Source: a virus
Virus record (IMG/VR): IMGVR_UViG_3300035670_000760
Coordinates: 1-34,692 of that record
Reading direction: 5' to 3' (one strand)
DNA length: 34,692 nt
Below are positions 6,991 through 18,300 of this stretch, in pieces. The stretch's first letter is position 1; each line of letters starts with the position of its first letter. A program made the position numbers and the translations under genes. Below the pieces are notes generated by a model. It saw only the letters and a program-made list of their open reading frames with translations, ran no database searches and was not told the origin of the DNA.

Positions 6991-8989
6991 GGCGTATGGT
7001 AAAAATCAAAAAGATGATAAAGGTAGAACACTTCCGTTAGGCTCTGTAAAAATTAAATTACATCCAAATTCATTAATAGGAAATGTTAGGGCTCACTATG
7101 CTAGACCTTTATTCACTAACTTTAGAAATGTACCTTTAAGAGGAGAACATGTAGTTGTTTTTGAGCTTACCGGGTATGATGGTACAGATGCCCCAAATTT
7201 AGATAAAGTATTATACTATATTCCATTACCGATTAATACAACTAATGATTCGGTAATAAATCAGATACCTCACGTATCTAATAGATCTAAAACGTCTGAC
7301 AATAAACCGGCACCTCCTTTTGTTACTCCCGGAAATACTTTCCCAAAGAGACCTTATACGGCTAATTTTATACAACCTTTTGAAGGAGATACTACTTTTA
7401 CTGGTAGAGGTGGTTCTTCTCTAAGGCTAGGTATTGGGTCTGGTCCCCATCCACAGCATGAGAAACAGCCTACATGGAAATCTGGAAAAGCTGGAAATCC
7501 AATAACTATAGTGGCTAATAAACCTATAGGACCAAACAAACCATTACCAAATGAAATCAAAGATATACCGAGTAGAGAAATAAAAGATTCATTATCCTAT
7601 GCTATAGAAGACGCAGCTAATGATTTCTCTACTACTTATTGGACTTCCGATCAATCTTTACCAAGATTTGTTTCGGTTAGAGCATGTCCCTCTCCTTTGT
7701 CTAGTATCCCAAGTTTTAATAGAGCTCAATCGGCTACAAATGCGGATAGAATAGTGATTCAAGCAAAGAAGGATAACATGATGCTAATTGCAAAAAAAAT
7801 AATGTATTTATCCGCTTCAAAAATAAGACTTACTACTGATAAACATGATGTAGATTTTGACGACCTTGTAGATTTTGTTTTGGGATTATGGGAGAATTTA
7901 AAAAATGTAGCTAGTCCTGCTGGTATAACCACTGCTGCTGGACCTTCTTTAGCGTCTCCATGGCTACCTAGTATAATATCACTAAGACCAAGATATACAA
8001 TAAATCCTACTAGAGGTGTTTGGGGTGGAGGATGTTCTCAAGGATTTCCACAACCTCCCGCATTACCCGCTAATTTTAAGTTAGGAACTGATGGATTATC
8101 TCGAGTAGCTCCTACAGGCTTTACAAATAGCATACCCGGAATGGATGGTAAAGCAGGAGGTTCTGTAACAGCTTCTCCCGATATGCCCGGAGGATCTGAT
8201 TCTACTACAAATTCAATAGGTAATCCATCTGGTGACTTACCTAATTTTTCTATAGATGCTAACGTTTCTCTTCCTGAAGTAAAATTACCGGGAACTCCTG
8301 GAGGAGCTAGCAACCCTAACACATCTCCTACTCCCGAAGTTGGCGGCGAATCTACCGAACCCGATGGTACTCCGTCAAATACACCCGGTACACCTCAAGG
8401 CGAAGGAACCTCCTCACCTCCGGGTACTCCTGGCGGGCCGGGAGGACCTGATGGACCTGGTGGGCCTGGTGGACCTGGTGGGCCTGGTGGGCCTGGTGGG
8501 CCTGGTGGAGGAAATCCCTCAAGTACTCCCGGAGAACCAGGCGGACCCGGTGGTCAAAACGGACCCGGTGGTCCGGGATCACCCGGAACTCCTTTTAATC
8601 CGGATGAAGATTTAATAAACATACCAATAGATTATATATATCCGGATGGTAAATGTTATGGACATTTATTCAAGATAGTATCTATTTTAAAGAGTAAAAG
8701 AACTTTAGCAATAGTTTCTGACATTGTTTATTTAATATTAGTTATAAAAGAAAACTGTAAACCGGGGTGGTATATAGTAGGAGATAAATTTAAGTATAAC
8801 ACAGATATAGAAAAATTACTTTCAACTAATTTGTTTATACTAGAAGAATCTATGCTTGTAGAAAAAAAGATATTAGTTAATTCAGATTGTATAAGAAAAG
8901 AATTAGAAGTTACTTTATACGAAGATAATTACGCTCATTTATCTCATGAATTAGTGGATTTAAATAAAATAGTAGAAGTTAATTTTTAA
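6950..8989 (+). CDS. Baseplate spike/hub protein with OB-fold and Gly-Pro-rich region, 679 aa
   Basis: The N-terminal 110 residues look like the OB-fold of gp5/VgrG-type spike proteins. [21 protein letters not shown] is followed by [25 protein letters not shown], the usual pattern in which a short charged loop precedes two strands and a GE-VVV strand. Around residues 140-165, [20 protein letters not shown] matches a motif (EGD, GR-G-S-R-G) common in contractile-tail baseplate proteins. Residues about 470-550 are collagen-like, with runs of GPG and GGP encoded by near-identical 9-base units. A C-terminal domain of about 125 residues is unrecognised. The ATG at 6950 lies inside the upstream gene; no later start preserves the OB-fold. 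Spike, baseplate hub or a related puncture-device role is inferred. No lysozyme domain is visible, unlike T4 gp5. Confidence 0.72.
   Translation: MGYLVSAEVIETYKAYGKNQKDDKGRTLPLGSVKIKLHPNSLIGNVRAHYARPLFTNFRNVPLRGEHVVVFELTGYDGTDAPNLDKVLYYIPLPINTTNDSVINQIPHVSNRSKTSDNKPAPPFVTPGNTFPKRPYTANFIQPFEGDTTFTGRGGSSLRLGIGSGPHPQHEKQPTWKSGKAGNPITIVANKPIGPNKPLPNEIKDIPSREIKDSLSYAIEDAANDFSTTYWTSDQSLPRFVSVRACPSPLSSIPSFNRAQSATNADRIVIQAKKDNMMLIAKKIMYLSASKIRLTTDKHDVDFDDLVDFVLGLWENLKNVASPAGITTAAGPSLASPWLPSIISLRPRYTINPTRGVWGGGCSQGFPQPPALPANFKLGTDGLSRVAPTGFTNSIPGMDGKAGGSVTASPDMPGGSDSTTNSIGNPSGDLPNFSIDANVSLPEVKLPGTPGGASNPNTSPTPEVGGESTEPDGTPSNTPGTPQGEGTSSPPGTPGGPGGPDGPGGPGGPGGPGGPGGPGGGNPSSTPGEPGGPGGQNGPGGPGSPGTPFNPDEDLINIPIDYIYPDGKCYGHLFKIVSILKSKRTLAIVSDIVYLILVIKENCKPGWYIVGDKFKYNTDIEKLLSTNLFILEESMLVEKKILVNSDCIRKELEVTLYEDNYAHLSHELVDLNKIVEVNF
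8436..8512 (+). repeat. Short-period Gly-Gly-Pro repeat
   Basis: A run of 9-base units close to GGTGGGCCT encodes repeated GGP triplets within the spike protein. The bases are markedly more G-rich than the surrounding A/T-rich sequence, and near-perfect units suggest slippage-driven growth. Copy number may vary between strains. Confidence 0.85.
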
Positions 8990-9008
8990 ATTTATTAAGC
9001 AGTTTAAA

Positions 9009-9021
9009 TATTTATTATAAA
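9009..9021 (+). promoter_or_regulatory. Candidate late promoter element TATTTATTATAAA
   Basis: This 13-mer occupies most of the only gap between the spike gene and the baseplate-wedge operon and ends one base before the ATG at 9023. The identical 13-mer lies before the gene at 19961, and a one-base variant before the minus-strand fibre gene. With the -10 part at its left end, transcription would start close to the ATG, giving an almost leaderless message. Confidence 0.6.
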
Positions 9022-9022
9022 C

Positions 9023-9427
9023 ATGGACAAGAATTCTCTTATAAAATACTTAGTAAAAGAAATATCTCAAGAATTAAAGAAAGAGATAAAATCTATAATT
9101 AAAGAAGAATTTAATAATCTTAATAATAAAAATACAAGTAAGGTAGTAGAAAATACTTATGTTATAGAAAAAAACTCGGTTAAATCTAATAGCTCCTTAG
9201 ATTCTCTCCTATCAGCAACAGCTCCTTTTAATAGCCTAGACATGGATTATGGTCCATCTGTAACTACTGAAAATACGAGTATATCTAATTATTCTTATAA
9301 AAATGAACCTTTAGTTGATATGGATGGAAAGGTTGTATTGCCTTCATCAGAAGGAGGTAATTTAATGAGTAAGTTACTTTCTAGAAATTATACACCTGTA
9401 TTGAAAAAATCAGAAAAAATAAAATAA
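9023..9427 (+). CDS. Small coil-containing protein ahead of gp25, 134 aa
   Basis: Residues 1-40 form a strongly charged amphipathic helix (LVKEISQELKKEIKSIIKEE). The rest is Ser/Asn-rich and probably flexible, with a short segment around GNLMSKLLSRNYTPVLKKS at the end. The family is not recognised. The ATG is fixed by the upstream stop and the candidate promoter. The stop codon TAA (9425-9427) shares its last base with the ATG of the gp25 gene, showing translational coupling to the baseplate wedge genes. A small linker, chaperone or minor baseplate component would fit this position. Confidence 0.8.
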   Translation: MDKNSLIKYLVKEISQELKKEIKSIIKEEFNNLNNKNTSKVVENTYVIEKNSVKSNSSLDSLLSATAPFNSLDMDYGPSVTTENTSISNYSYKNEPLVDMDGKVVLPSSEGGNLMSKLLSRNYTPVLKKSEKIK

Positions 9428-9939
9428 TGGCTAGAATAATATATAAGGCATATCCACCTGATACTAAATTAGATAAAGCCGTCGGTATTTTATTGCCTTT
9501 TAATAGAAATACATTTGTTAAAAGTGCATTAGAGGCTTACAATAAAAAACCTTCAAGAGACGTAGGACCTTTTCAATTATCGTATACTACCGAAGATCAG
9601 GCAATTAGTAATTTGATAAATTTATTAATGACTAGAAAAAGCGAGCGGTATATGCAACCTAATTTTGGCACTATACTTAGAGATTTTGTTTTTGAACAAA
9701 ATAGTTCGTTCAATAGAGGTTTTTTAGAGTCCTCATTAGAGGAAGATATAGGATTTTGGCTTCCGTACATAGTTCTTAAGGATTTAAGTGTAGGCATTGG
9801 AGGTAATCAAAACTATGGGTATTCAGAACAAGAAAATTCAGTTAACGTTAGAATAACATTTTCCGTTACAGAAAGAGGGGCCAATAGAGCAATAATAATC
9901 TATAATTCGGGTAATGATTTAGCCGCTGAAATATTATAA
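9427..9939 (+). CDS. 25: Baseplate wedge protein, gp25/GPW family, 170 aa
   Basis: This is a gp25-like protein, part of the inner baseplate wedge that nucleates the contractile sheath. It matches in length and in the characteristic core: TTEDQAISNLINLLMTRKSE (54-73) followed by RYMQPNFG (74-81), where the family has its conserved E-R, P and G. A second conserved part comes after ED-GFWLPYIVLKDLSV (about 105-122), and the final strand (VNVRITFSV) is typical. It directly precedes the gp6-like gene, as in T4-type baseplate clusters and contractile injection systems. The N-terminal 45 residues are longer than in the minimal family fold. It overlaps the previous stop by one base. Confidence 0.92.
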   Translation: MARIIYKAYPPDTKLDKAVGILLPFNRNTFVKSALEAYNKKPSRDVGPFQLSYTTEDQAISNLINLLMTRKSERYMQPNFGTILRDFVFEQNSSFNRGFLESSLEEDIGFWLPYIVLKDLSVGIGGNQNYGYSEQENSVNVRITFSVTERGANRAIIIYNSGNDLAAEIL

Positions 9940-9941
9940 AA

Positions 9942-11828
9942 ATGAGTAAAAGAAGTAATTTAATTAGTAAGGACGTAAAATATGTAAATAAAGATTTCGG
10001 AGAATTCAGACAATCTTTAATAGATTTTTCTAGAAATTACTTTCCTGATACATATAATGATTTTAACGAAGCATCTCCAGGTATGATGTTTATAGAACTA
10101 GCTTCTTATGTAGGAGATGTTCTATCATTTTACACCGATATTCAATTAAGAGAGTCTTTATTATCTACTGTACAAGAAAAGATTAATTTATACAATATTG
10201 CCAATTCTTTAGGATTTAAGCCATCCTTAATTACAGGAGCTTCAGTAGATTTAGATATATACCAGATAGTACCTTCTACAGGAAATGGACCTAATAATAA
10301 ACCTGATTTTAAATATGCTTTATCTATAGATTCAAATTTAGTAGCTACAAGCGGGGAAAATGTCACATTTAGAACAATTGAATCTGTTGACTTTAGATAT
10401 AGTTCCTCCTTAGACCCTACCGAAATATCTGTTTATTCTATTGATAATGCGGGAGAAGTGGAAAATTATTTATTTAGAAAAAAAGTAAAAGCAGTATCGG
10501 GAACTATTATATCAAGACAGTTTACTTTTGCATCTCCTAAACCTTACGATAAAATAACTTTACCAGAAACTAATGTTCTTGAAATACTAAGTATAATAGA
10601 CTCAGATGGAAACCGATGGTATGAAGTACCTTATTTAGCCCAAGACACTATACCAATTCCGGTACAGAATTTACCACATAATGATCAAAATTTGTCTCAA
10701 TACAGAGATTCTGCACCTTATTTACTAACCTATTTACAAACAGAAAGAAGGTTTGTAACTAGACTTAGACTAGATGATAGAACTGAAATACAATTTGGTG
10801 GCGGTGTTAGTAGTGAAGTTGATGAAGAAATTGTACCTAATCCTTTTAATGTAGGGTCCGGATTAAATTATTTTGAAAGAGTTGTTGATTTAAGTATATC
10901 TCCTGAAAATTTCTTATATACAAAAACTTACGGTTCGGCTCCCTCTAACACTACTCTTACAGTACAATATACTATTGGAGGTGGTATTCCGGATAACGTA
11001 TCTGCAAACTCAATAACTACTATAACATCTATAAATATATTAACTCCTTTAGGCGCTTTAGACCCTACTCTATATAATGCATCGGTAGGGTCTCTTGTTA
11101 TAAATAATCCAGAACCGGCTAGAGGAGGCATATCAGATAAGCAAATAGAGGTATTAAGAGAAGAGGCTATAAATCATTTTTCCGCACAGAATAGGGCAGT
11201 AACAAAAGATGATTACATGGTTAGATGTTACACTCTACCACCTAAATTTGGAGCAGTAGCTAAGGCTCACATTGAAAGAGATGCACAAACTAGGGCTTAT
11301 GGAACTTTCGATTTTATTCCAAATCCATTATCTTTAAATTTGTATTTACTAGGATATGATAATAATAAAAATTTTACCCCTTTGAATATGGCGGTAAAAA
11401 TGAATCTTAAGAATTATCTACTACAATACAGAATGTTAACGGACGCTATAAATATAAGGGATGCATTTATTATAAACATAGCCATAAGTTTTGAAATATT
11501 AACATCTGCTACATATAATTCAAATGAAGTTCTTCTACAATGCTTATCTAATCTTAGAGATTATTTCTCTAATGACAAAATGCAGATAGGTCAACCTATT
11601 TATATAAGTGAAGTTATGTGTTTGATTAAAGATGTACAAGGAGTGAAAAATATACTATCATTTGATATACATAATAAATACAAGGAAGATGAAGGATATT
11701 CTGGAAATTATTACGATATAGCCACGGCAACTAGAAATAATATTCTATATCCGGCATTAGATCCTTCAATTTTTGAAGTCAAGTATAAGAACAGAGACAT
11801 ATTAGGAAGAGTAGTAAATTTAACATAA
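9942..11828 (+). CDS. 6: Baseplate wedge protein, gp6-like (baseplate J family), 628 aa
   Basis: The length is close to that of T4 gp6 (about 660 residues). The N-terminal segment is diagnostic: FPDTYNDFNEASPGMM (34-49) leads into FIELASYVGDVLSFYTD (50-66) and an LLSTVQEKINLYNIANSLGF stretch (73-92), as in gp6/gpJ-type wedge proteins. A central region with VRC-TLPPKFGAVAKAHIERD, following an AQNRAVTKDDYMVR segment, matches the family's second conserved block. The protein forms the iris-like ring that ties wedges together around the hub. Its ATG is two bases after the gp25 stop, and the DNRLRE gene begins one base after its own stop, so all three are one transcript. Confidence 0.92.
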   Translation: MSKRSNLISKDVKYVNKDFGEFRQSLIDFSRNYFPDTYNDFNEASPGMMFIELASYVGDVLSFYTDIQLRESLLSTVQEKINLYNIANSLGFKPSLITGASVDLDIYQIVPSTGNGPNNKPDFKYALSIDSNLVATSGENVTFRTIESVDFRYSSSLDPTEISVYSIDNAGEVENYLFRKKVKAVSGTIISRQFTFASPKPYDKITLPETNVLEILSIIDSDGNRWYEVPYLAQDTIPIPVQNLPHNDQNLSQYRDSAPYLLTYLQTERRFVTRLRLDDRTEIQFGGGVSSEVDEEIVPNPFNVGSGLNYFERVVDLSISPENFLYTKTYGSAPSNTTLTVQYTIGGGIPDNVSANSITTITSINILTPLGALDPTLYNASVGSLVINNPEPARGGISDKQIEVLREEAINHFSAQNRAVTKDDYMVRCYTLPPKFGAVAKAHIERDAQTRAYGTFDFIPNPLSLNLYLLGYDNNKNFTPLNMAVKMNLKNYLLQYRMLTDAINIRDAFIINIAISFEILTSATYNSNEVLLQCLSNLRDYFSNDKMQIGQPIYISEVMCLIKDVQGVKNILSFDIHNKYKEDEGYSGNYYDIATATRNNILYPALDPSIFEVKYKNRDILGRVVNLT

Positions 11829-11829
11829 A

Positions 11830-12954
11830 ATGCAGTATTCAGTATATCCAACAAGAGATGCCACTATATATGAAGGAAAACCTAATTTAAATTCAGGTTT
11901 AGATTCAATAATAGAGTTAGAAAAGATATCTAACAATGTTGCAGATTCTAATGATGTTTACTATAATTATAATTATAACTCTAGGATATTACTTCAAATA
12001 GATTCTAATGAGATAAATAAATTAATTCAGAATGGAACTATAGGAAGGTCAAGCAAGTATTATTTAAATTTATTTTCCGCACAAGCTGATAAGTTGTCCT
12101 TATCTTATTCAATATATGCATATCCTGTTAGTGAATCTTGGAATCAAGGAAAAGGATATTATAATGCTTCTCCTCAAATTAAAGACGGAGTTTCTTGGAC
12201 TTACAGGAATGGTTATTTTAATATGACAGGTAAACAATGGGCTTCCGGCTCCTTTGTTGCGGGAACTACCGGTTCATACGTAACACAAAAAGGAGGTGGT
12301 ACTTGGTACTATCAAAGTGGATACGTTGCATCGCAATCTTTTGACCAGGAAAGTCCGGATGTAAGAATGGACATTACTAACATTGTTCATAAATGGATTT
12401 CAGGTTCTATTCCCAATAATGGCCTTATCATAAAAAGAAGTGATAATGATGAGAAAAGTTGCGATGTCATGGGATCCGTAAAATTTTTCAGCAGGGAAAC
12501 TCATACTATATTCATTCCAAGATTAGACATTGTATGGAATGATGCAGACTTCTCAGGAACATCATCATTTGCTCAAGTACCAAACGAAGACTTCGTATTA
12601 CATTTCAAAAATAAAAAAGCATCTTACTACCCAACAGATAAAACAAAGTTTAGATTCTTAGTAAGAGATAGAATCCCAGTTAAAACATATTCTACATCCT
12701 CAAATTACATTTCAAGTAAAAGATTACCAACATCTTCTTATTATGCAATACAAGATGAACAAACATCTATGTACGTTGTTCCATTTGATGATAGAAATGT
12801 AATAAGCTGTGACAATAAAGGAAATTATTTCAAAGTAAATTTTAATACATTTCTTCCAAATAGATATTATAAAGTTCTAATTAAAGTGAAGATGGATGGA
12901 GGAGACATTGAAAAAACAATTGATGATTCTATATATTTTAAAGTTAGCAAATAG
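11830..12954 (+). CDS. DNRLRE-domain virion protein, 374 aa
   Basis: Residues about 5-235 follow the DNRLRE/CBM96-like pattern. A start YPTRDATIYEGKPNLNSGLD leads to the RILLQIDSNEI strand. Several W-centred segments follow (SESWNQGKG, GKQWASGSF), then DVRMDITNIVHKWISGSIPN with NNGLIIK, and finally a FFSRETHTIFIPRLDIVW strand. This is a jelly-roll often found in surface proteins and in Bacteroidota phage virions, sometimes carbohydrate-binding. The C-terminal 140 residues are beta-rich and unassigned. Position directly after gp6 places it in the baseplate or its peripheral fibres; glycan binding is only an inference. The next gene starts with GTG inside this gene's TAG stop. Confidence 0.75.
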   Translation: MQYSVYPTRDATIYEGKPNLNSGLDSIIELEKISNNVADSNDVYYNYNYNSRILLQIDSNEINKLIQNGTIGRSSKYYLNLFSAQADKLSLSYSIYAYPVSESWNQGKGYYNASPQIKDGVSWTYRNGYFNMTGKQWASGSFVAGTTGSYVTQKGGGTWYYQSGYVASQSFDQESPDVRMDITNIVHKWISGSIPNNGLIIKRSDNDEKSCDVMGSVKFFSRETHTIFIPRLDIVWNDADFSGTSSFAQVPNEDFVLHFKNKKASYYPTDKTKFRFLVRDRIPVKTYSTSSNYISSKRLPTSSYYAIQDEQTSMYVVPFDDRNVISCDNKGNYFKVNFNTFLPNRYYKVLIKVKMDGGDIEKTIDDSIYFKVSK

Positions 12955-15323
12955 TGGAAGAAAATAATAACATAAATATACATAGATTATCAGATCCAAA
13001 TAATAGAAGATCAGGCCCTAACTTATCTATTGGAGAATATACCTATTTAAATGGAGACATCTATAAAGGTCAATATCATGTGGATGAGTATGGAAAATAT
13101 ATGTCTGGAAGATTTACTACAGAAGAATCTAAAGAGTTAATAAAAATTGGGGATGCATTAGATGTAAATAATAAATTAGAAATATCTCTTCCCGTCCCAA
13201 AAAATGAAATTAATACATCTAGTGAAAAGGACGACTATGTAAATTATAAGATTGTTAGAAGATATGAAGGAAATGTAGAAAAAGTCATATTTGGAACAAT
13301 AAAAGAAAGAGTACCTGAAATAGAAGGACAAAATAAAAACAGATATTCCACCGAAGATATAAATAAAGCAAACAAGCCAAAATTAAAAGTAAATCTTAAG
13401 GGAATAAAATACGTGCCCATAAGTTATAAATTAAAAGGAACTACTTTGTCTGTAGATCCTGGATATTATTTTATTAGACCTGAAAAAGTTATTGTTTCTG
13501 ACTTCATACTTTCTAAGGTAATTGACGCAAATTTTAATTATTTCATTGGAGTTAATAATCAAGCATTAACAGATATCTCGGTATGTCTTTTGCCTAATAA
13601 CGAGACATTAGAAGTTATGATGTTTGAAAGAAATAAGACCTATAATGACGTAATATCTATTGAACGAGTAGATTTCTCCGAATTAGCTACTTATCCACTA
13701 GGAACCTTTGTCAAAATAGCTGAAGTTGGGGCAAGACCTTTAGAAGGATACACTTACTATTTTATAAACACTAATAATAACGGAAATTGTCTAGATTTAT
13801 CATCTTCTTGGACACCCGCTGTTAGGAAAAAAGTAAGAAATATTATTGATCCTATGGTTCCGATTATTAATAATATACCTTCAACAATTATTAATAATAT
13901 CCCACCTGAACCTTTTGTTATTATTGTTAGTGGATCGGAAGGAAGACCTGGAAAAGATGGTAAAGATGGATTGAATATAATTGGAGGAGGTGGAGTTGGA
14001 ATACCTGGACCTGCTGGTAAAGACGGAAAAGACGGAAAAGATGGTAAAGATGGCAAGGATGGACCTACTGGACCTATTGGACCTATTGGACCTATTGGAC
14101 CTGCCGGACCTGCGGGACCTGCGGGACAAAATGGTCAGCCCGGACAGAATGGAGCTAACGGAGTACCAGGACAAAATGGACAACCCGGAGGGTTAGGACC
14201 ACAAGGACCTGCCGGACCAACCGGAGCATCTGGTACTAATTCTTTCTGCCCAGAATGCCCCAAAGATAATACAGAAGGTACCGGAGGTGGAACAGGCACA
14301 GGTGGTACTGATACCGGAGGTGGAACAGGCACAGGTGGTACTGATACCGGAGGTGGAACAGGTGGTACTGATACCGGAGGTGGAACAGGTGGTACTGATA
14401 CCGGAGGTGGAACAGGTGGTACTGATACCGGAGGTGGAACAGGTGGTACTGATACCGGAGGTGGAACAGGTGGTACTGATACCGGAGGTGACCTAGGTGG
14501 AGGAACAGGAGGCACTAGCACAGGAGCTGGTAATAAATACTGGAGAATGATTCCTTGTAATTCAAGCACTATTCCAGGGTATATCTCCACACAACCTAAA
14601 TCTAATCAAATTTATTATAGCTCTACAAAACGTCTTTTTTATTATTGGGATGAATTAGAACCAAATTTCTACCCTACCACACTAAACATAACAATACTTA
14701 CCGATTTACTTGAAATAAAAGGAGTTACAAATTGTCCTGGTATAGGAGGAGGAACTCCTGGTGGTGGAACTCCTGGAGGTGGTGGTGGAGATACTAATAA
14801 AATAGTAATATACGAACTTGTATCTTGTACTGATGAAACCGATAAAATATATACTTCTTTAAGTATAGGTAGTATTAATCAAATCTGCACTTTATTTTTG
14901 AATAGTGGAAATAAGAGCTATCAGTATAGAGGTAATTCTGCTCTTGTAGATAGAAATCAAGCCCCTCCTTTGGTCACTGTTTCCATAGATTTAAATAATT
15001 TTAATTGCCCTACAATATTAGGTCCATCAGGAGGGGGAGGGCCTGGTGGGGGGCAAGACACTAGCTCTATAGATATAAGAGGTGGTACGCCTGGAAATAC
15101 TATAGACTTTTTGAGTTATCAAAATATTAGTAATAATTCAGGTATTGATGATACAAGAGGTAGTGGCGGTAGTGGTACAGGTGGTGGTACAGGTGGTGAT
15201 ACAGGTGGTCGTCCTATGTTGCCATTCTTCCGAACTAATGGTCGACGTGATCCAGCCGGGGGTGGTTCAAGTGGTGGTAGTGGTAATCCTCCTTACGATC
15301 CATTTTCTCGAAAGAATAATTAA
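12954..15323 (+). CDS. Collagen-like virion protein with Gly-Thr-Asp minisatellite, 789 aa
   Basis: The start is GTG 12954-12956, overlapping the upstream TAG by one base; the frame has no better ATG. Near the N-terminus, GDIYKGQYHVDEYGKYMSGR then FTTEESKEL is a motif I know from phage structural proteins (Y-G-YH-G-M-G, then S-L). Residues about 327-429 are Gly-X-Y collagen-like (GKDGKDGKDG, GPIGPIGPAGPAG). Residues about 441-526 are pure GGTDTGGGT repeats. Two Cys-flanked domains of about 65 residues follow (starting near WRMIPC and YELVSC), joined by Gly-rich linkers, and then a Gly/Ser-rich tail. The protein is probably a long trimeric fibre or decoration attached near the baseplate. Functional detail is unknown. 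Confidence 0.75.
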   Translation: MEENNNINIHRLSDPNNRRSGPNLSIGEYTYLNGDIYKGQYHVDEYGKYMSGRFTTEESKELIKIGDALDVNNKLEISLPVPKNEINTSSEKDDYVNYKIVRRYEGNVEKVIFGTIKERVPEIEGQNKNRYSTEDINKANKPKLKVNLKGIKYVPISYKLKGTTLSVDPGYYFIRPEKVIVSDFILSKVIDANFNYFIGVNNQALTDISVCLLPNNETLEVMMFERNKTYNDVISIERVDFSELATYPLGTFVKIAEVGARPLEGYTYYFINTNNNGNCLDLSSSWTPAVRKKVRNIIDPMVPIINNIPSTIINNIPPEPFVIIVSGSEGRPGKDGKDGLNIIGGGGVGIPGPAGKDGKDGKDGKDGKDGPTGPIGPIGPIGPAGPAGPAGQNGQPGQNGANGVPGQNGQPGGLGPQGPAGPTGASGTNSFCPECPKDNTEGTGGGTGTGGTDTGGGTGTGGTDTGGGTGGTDTGGGTGGTDTGGGTGGTDTGGGTGGTDTGGGTGGTDTGGDLGGGTGGTSTGAGNKYWRMIPCNSSTIPGYISTQPKSNQIYYSSTKRLFYYWDELEPNFYPTTLNITILTDLLEIKGVTNCPGIGGGTPGGGTPGGGGGDTNKIVIYELVSCTDETDKIYTSLSIGSINQICTLFLNSGNKSYQYRGNSALVDRNQAPPLVTVSIDLNNFNCPTILGPSGGGGPGGGQDTSSIDIRGGTPGNTIDFLSYQNISNNSGIDDTRGSGGSGTGGGTGGDTGGRPMLPFFRTNGRRDPAGGGSSGGSGNPPYDPFSRKNN
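14280..14490 (+). repeat. 27-bp minisatellite (two 33-bp plus five 27-bp units)
   Basis: Two 33-base units and then five 27-base units encode GGTDTGGGT repeats; the 27-base units appear identical at base level. Such uniformity implies recent expansion by slippage or recombination, and length variation between strains is likely. The units keep the frame, so copy number changes only the linker length. Confidence 0.93.
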
Positions 15324-15343
15324 AATTAATTCAATAATCAGAT

Positions 15344-18300
15344 ATGATAGATAGATTCATAAATAAAGATAAAATAAAGGATTCGTCATCATTAATTGAA
15401 GGAGTATCATTTGATTATGAGCCATTCATGAGTCTAGACATATCAAAAGCAATAGTAGATGAGATAAAAAATCCATTCTCTATAGATTCTCATGTTTATA
15501 ATACAAGTTATGATCTAGTTAAGTCAGCTTATAATGTAAAAAATGATTTTGATTCTACTTATGATGATATAAATTTTGACGTATGTAAATTATTTTTTGA
15601 TTCAGAAATATTTGAGGGAACGTATAAAATTTGTTTTAATTTTCTTTACAACATTTTTGGAAATATAGATAATCAATATTTTTATATCCAAGAAATTAGT
15701 CCGGATGAGTTAGAATTAAAATTAGCTATAAGGCCTACCTATCTAAAAAATAACCCAGACGTAATAGAGAAATTAAAATTATTTAAAAATAAAGTTTCTT
15801 ATTTAAGAACATTAGGATTCATTAATAATATTGTTTTAAATTTAGGAGAAAATAAAATTTACTCAATTATAAACATAAAAGTTGATTGCGATAATGAGTA
15901 CGTTATTTACGTTAAGTTATTAAAACCCATAGAAAATTTAAAAACAGGAAATCTACTACATATATGCTATAAAGTAGCTGAAGATTATTTCGATTCATTT
16001 ACTGTCACTTCTCCCGAAATCGTTAGCGAGCCTAGAACTTTAACACCTAATTATTCTATAAACACTCTGAGTGGTGAATCTACTAATTACAATACATGGA
16101 ATAGTTTGCTTCCTTCAAAAGATGAAAACATTTATCATTATTGGGATACTTTATTAGATTCAAACTACGAAACTGCTAATACAATTATAAATAGAGTTAT
16201 ATCTTCTTCAGCTTCAGTTCCTTTAAATATAGATTACTCTGTGTTTTCTAATTTTGTATTTTATGGATCCGCACAAGAAAGATTAAAAAATTACAATTAT
16301 AAACTCCAATTAATTGAATTTTACAATAGCCAAAGTAATGCAATAAAAATAAGTAATTCTTCAGGCAGTAACTTCGGTATTGCTGACCACAACAAAATAA
16401 TAAAAAGAGCCTATCAAGTTAAAAATAGTTTTGATGAATTTGAGAATTATTTATATTACTCTTCGGGAAGTGTTTTTTCTTACGACATAACAGGTAGTAT
16501 TACTCCTGCACCTAAATACATATCTCAAAATAAGTATTACAATTATCATATAACATCTTCCGCCTATAATTATTGGTATTCGTCATCTTTGTCTAAAGCA
16601 AGAAAATTTGATAGTACAAATTACAATACATTATACGAAGCAACTCCAGGTCATATTGTTAATGATTCAGACAACTCCGAATATTTTGTTTTTCTTGACA
16701 TGATAGGTCAGCATTTCGATAATTTATATGCTTTCATTAAGGAATTAACATCCATTCACAGGAGAGATGAGCATCCTAAAAGGGGTATTCCTAATGAACT
16801 TCTTAAAACTTATGCAAAATCTTTAGGTTGGGAAGTAAATAATGGGTATCAACTTAGTAATCTTTGGTTATATAAGTTAGGTACAGATAATACAGGAAGT
16901 TTTTTAGAGACAGGTACTTTAGCCTCTCAAGCACATGAATATTTAACACATCAAATTTGGAGAAGAATAGTAAATAACATACCTACTCTTTTAAAAACAA
17001 AAGGTACAGAGCGAAGTCTAAAATCTTTGCTTTCAATATACGGTATTCCTCAAACATTAATTAGTATCAAGGAGTATGGTGGAGCAAGACCTCCTAAGTA
17101 TAATCCTACTCATAAAAGTTATAGGTATCAATACTTGTTAAAATTCGATGGTAATCAATTCGTTAAAATTCCGTGGGGGCAATCTATATCTCCAAACGAA
17201 AATCAAGTATCAGCTCCTAGAGTTTCAGAATTTAGATTTAAAACAACTGAATCATCTAGCCTTAGTATGAGTCTATGGTCTATAGAGGATTCTAAAAATA
17301 GTAATAAAGTATATAATAATTTAGAATTAGTAAGTTACCGAGCCTTTTCAACTGCATCAAGGAGTGGTAGTTATGCTTACGGTTTTTTAAGATATAAGAG
17401 CGCACAAAGCACATCCAATTCAACATCTTCTTTCTCTATAAAAACAATTCAATCCCAGTATTATCCATTTTTTGATGGAGACGCTTGGAATGTTAGAATA
17501 TATACGGATAGAAATATAACAGACACTAAAAAAACAGGATCTATACACATTGAGTGGAAAAAATCTAGTGGTAATTTTGAAAATTGGATTAGTTTTTCTG
17601 GTTCCATGATTGTTACTTCCTCTTCCGACATTTCATTCTCTTGGGGTTCTACTAGTTCGCTATCTACCCCACACAACATAATACTAGGAGGCTCTACGGG
17701 TAGCCAACACGCAGGAGTAAACTCTAGTAGATATAGAGGATTTTTACAAGCATATAAAGACTACAGCGACATATATTCAGAAAAAGTATTTGAGGAACAT
17801 ACACTAAACCCAGCGGCTTATCATGGTTCTTCATACACAGCATCTTTTGACACATTAAACAGGTTCTATCCAATGGGTGTAGATGCTCTTAGATACGATC
17901 ATTCTACTTATAGATTCGTATCTTCCAGTCACCCTAACCGAATAAAATCACAATATACTACCGCTAGCTTCATAGGATTCTCCGGGTCTCAAGAAAATCA
18001 ATATAAACCTTATTCAGAAATTTACTATAGTTACTCACCTTCTATAGGGGCAAGTGTTATAAAAAGTGATAAGATAAGAATAGAAGAATCTTTTTACACT
18101 AATCAATTATCTCCGGAAAAAAGAGTTCAGATAAATACTTTTGATACAGATCCCGTTGATTCAAATAAATTAGCTGTAGTATTTAGCCCAACAGATCAAG
18201 TAAACAGAGATATATCGAATCAATATGGAGGTATAGATTTAGATAATTTAATTGGAGACCCCTCTGATTTATATAGAGATGAGTATAATAATCTTAGAAT

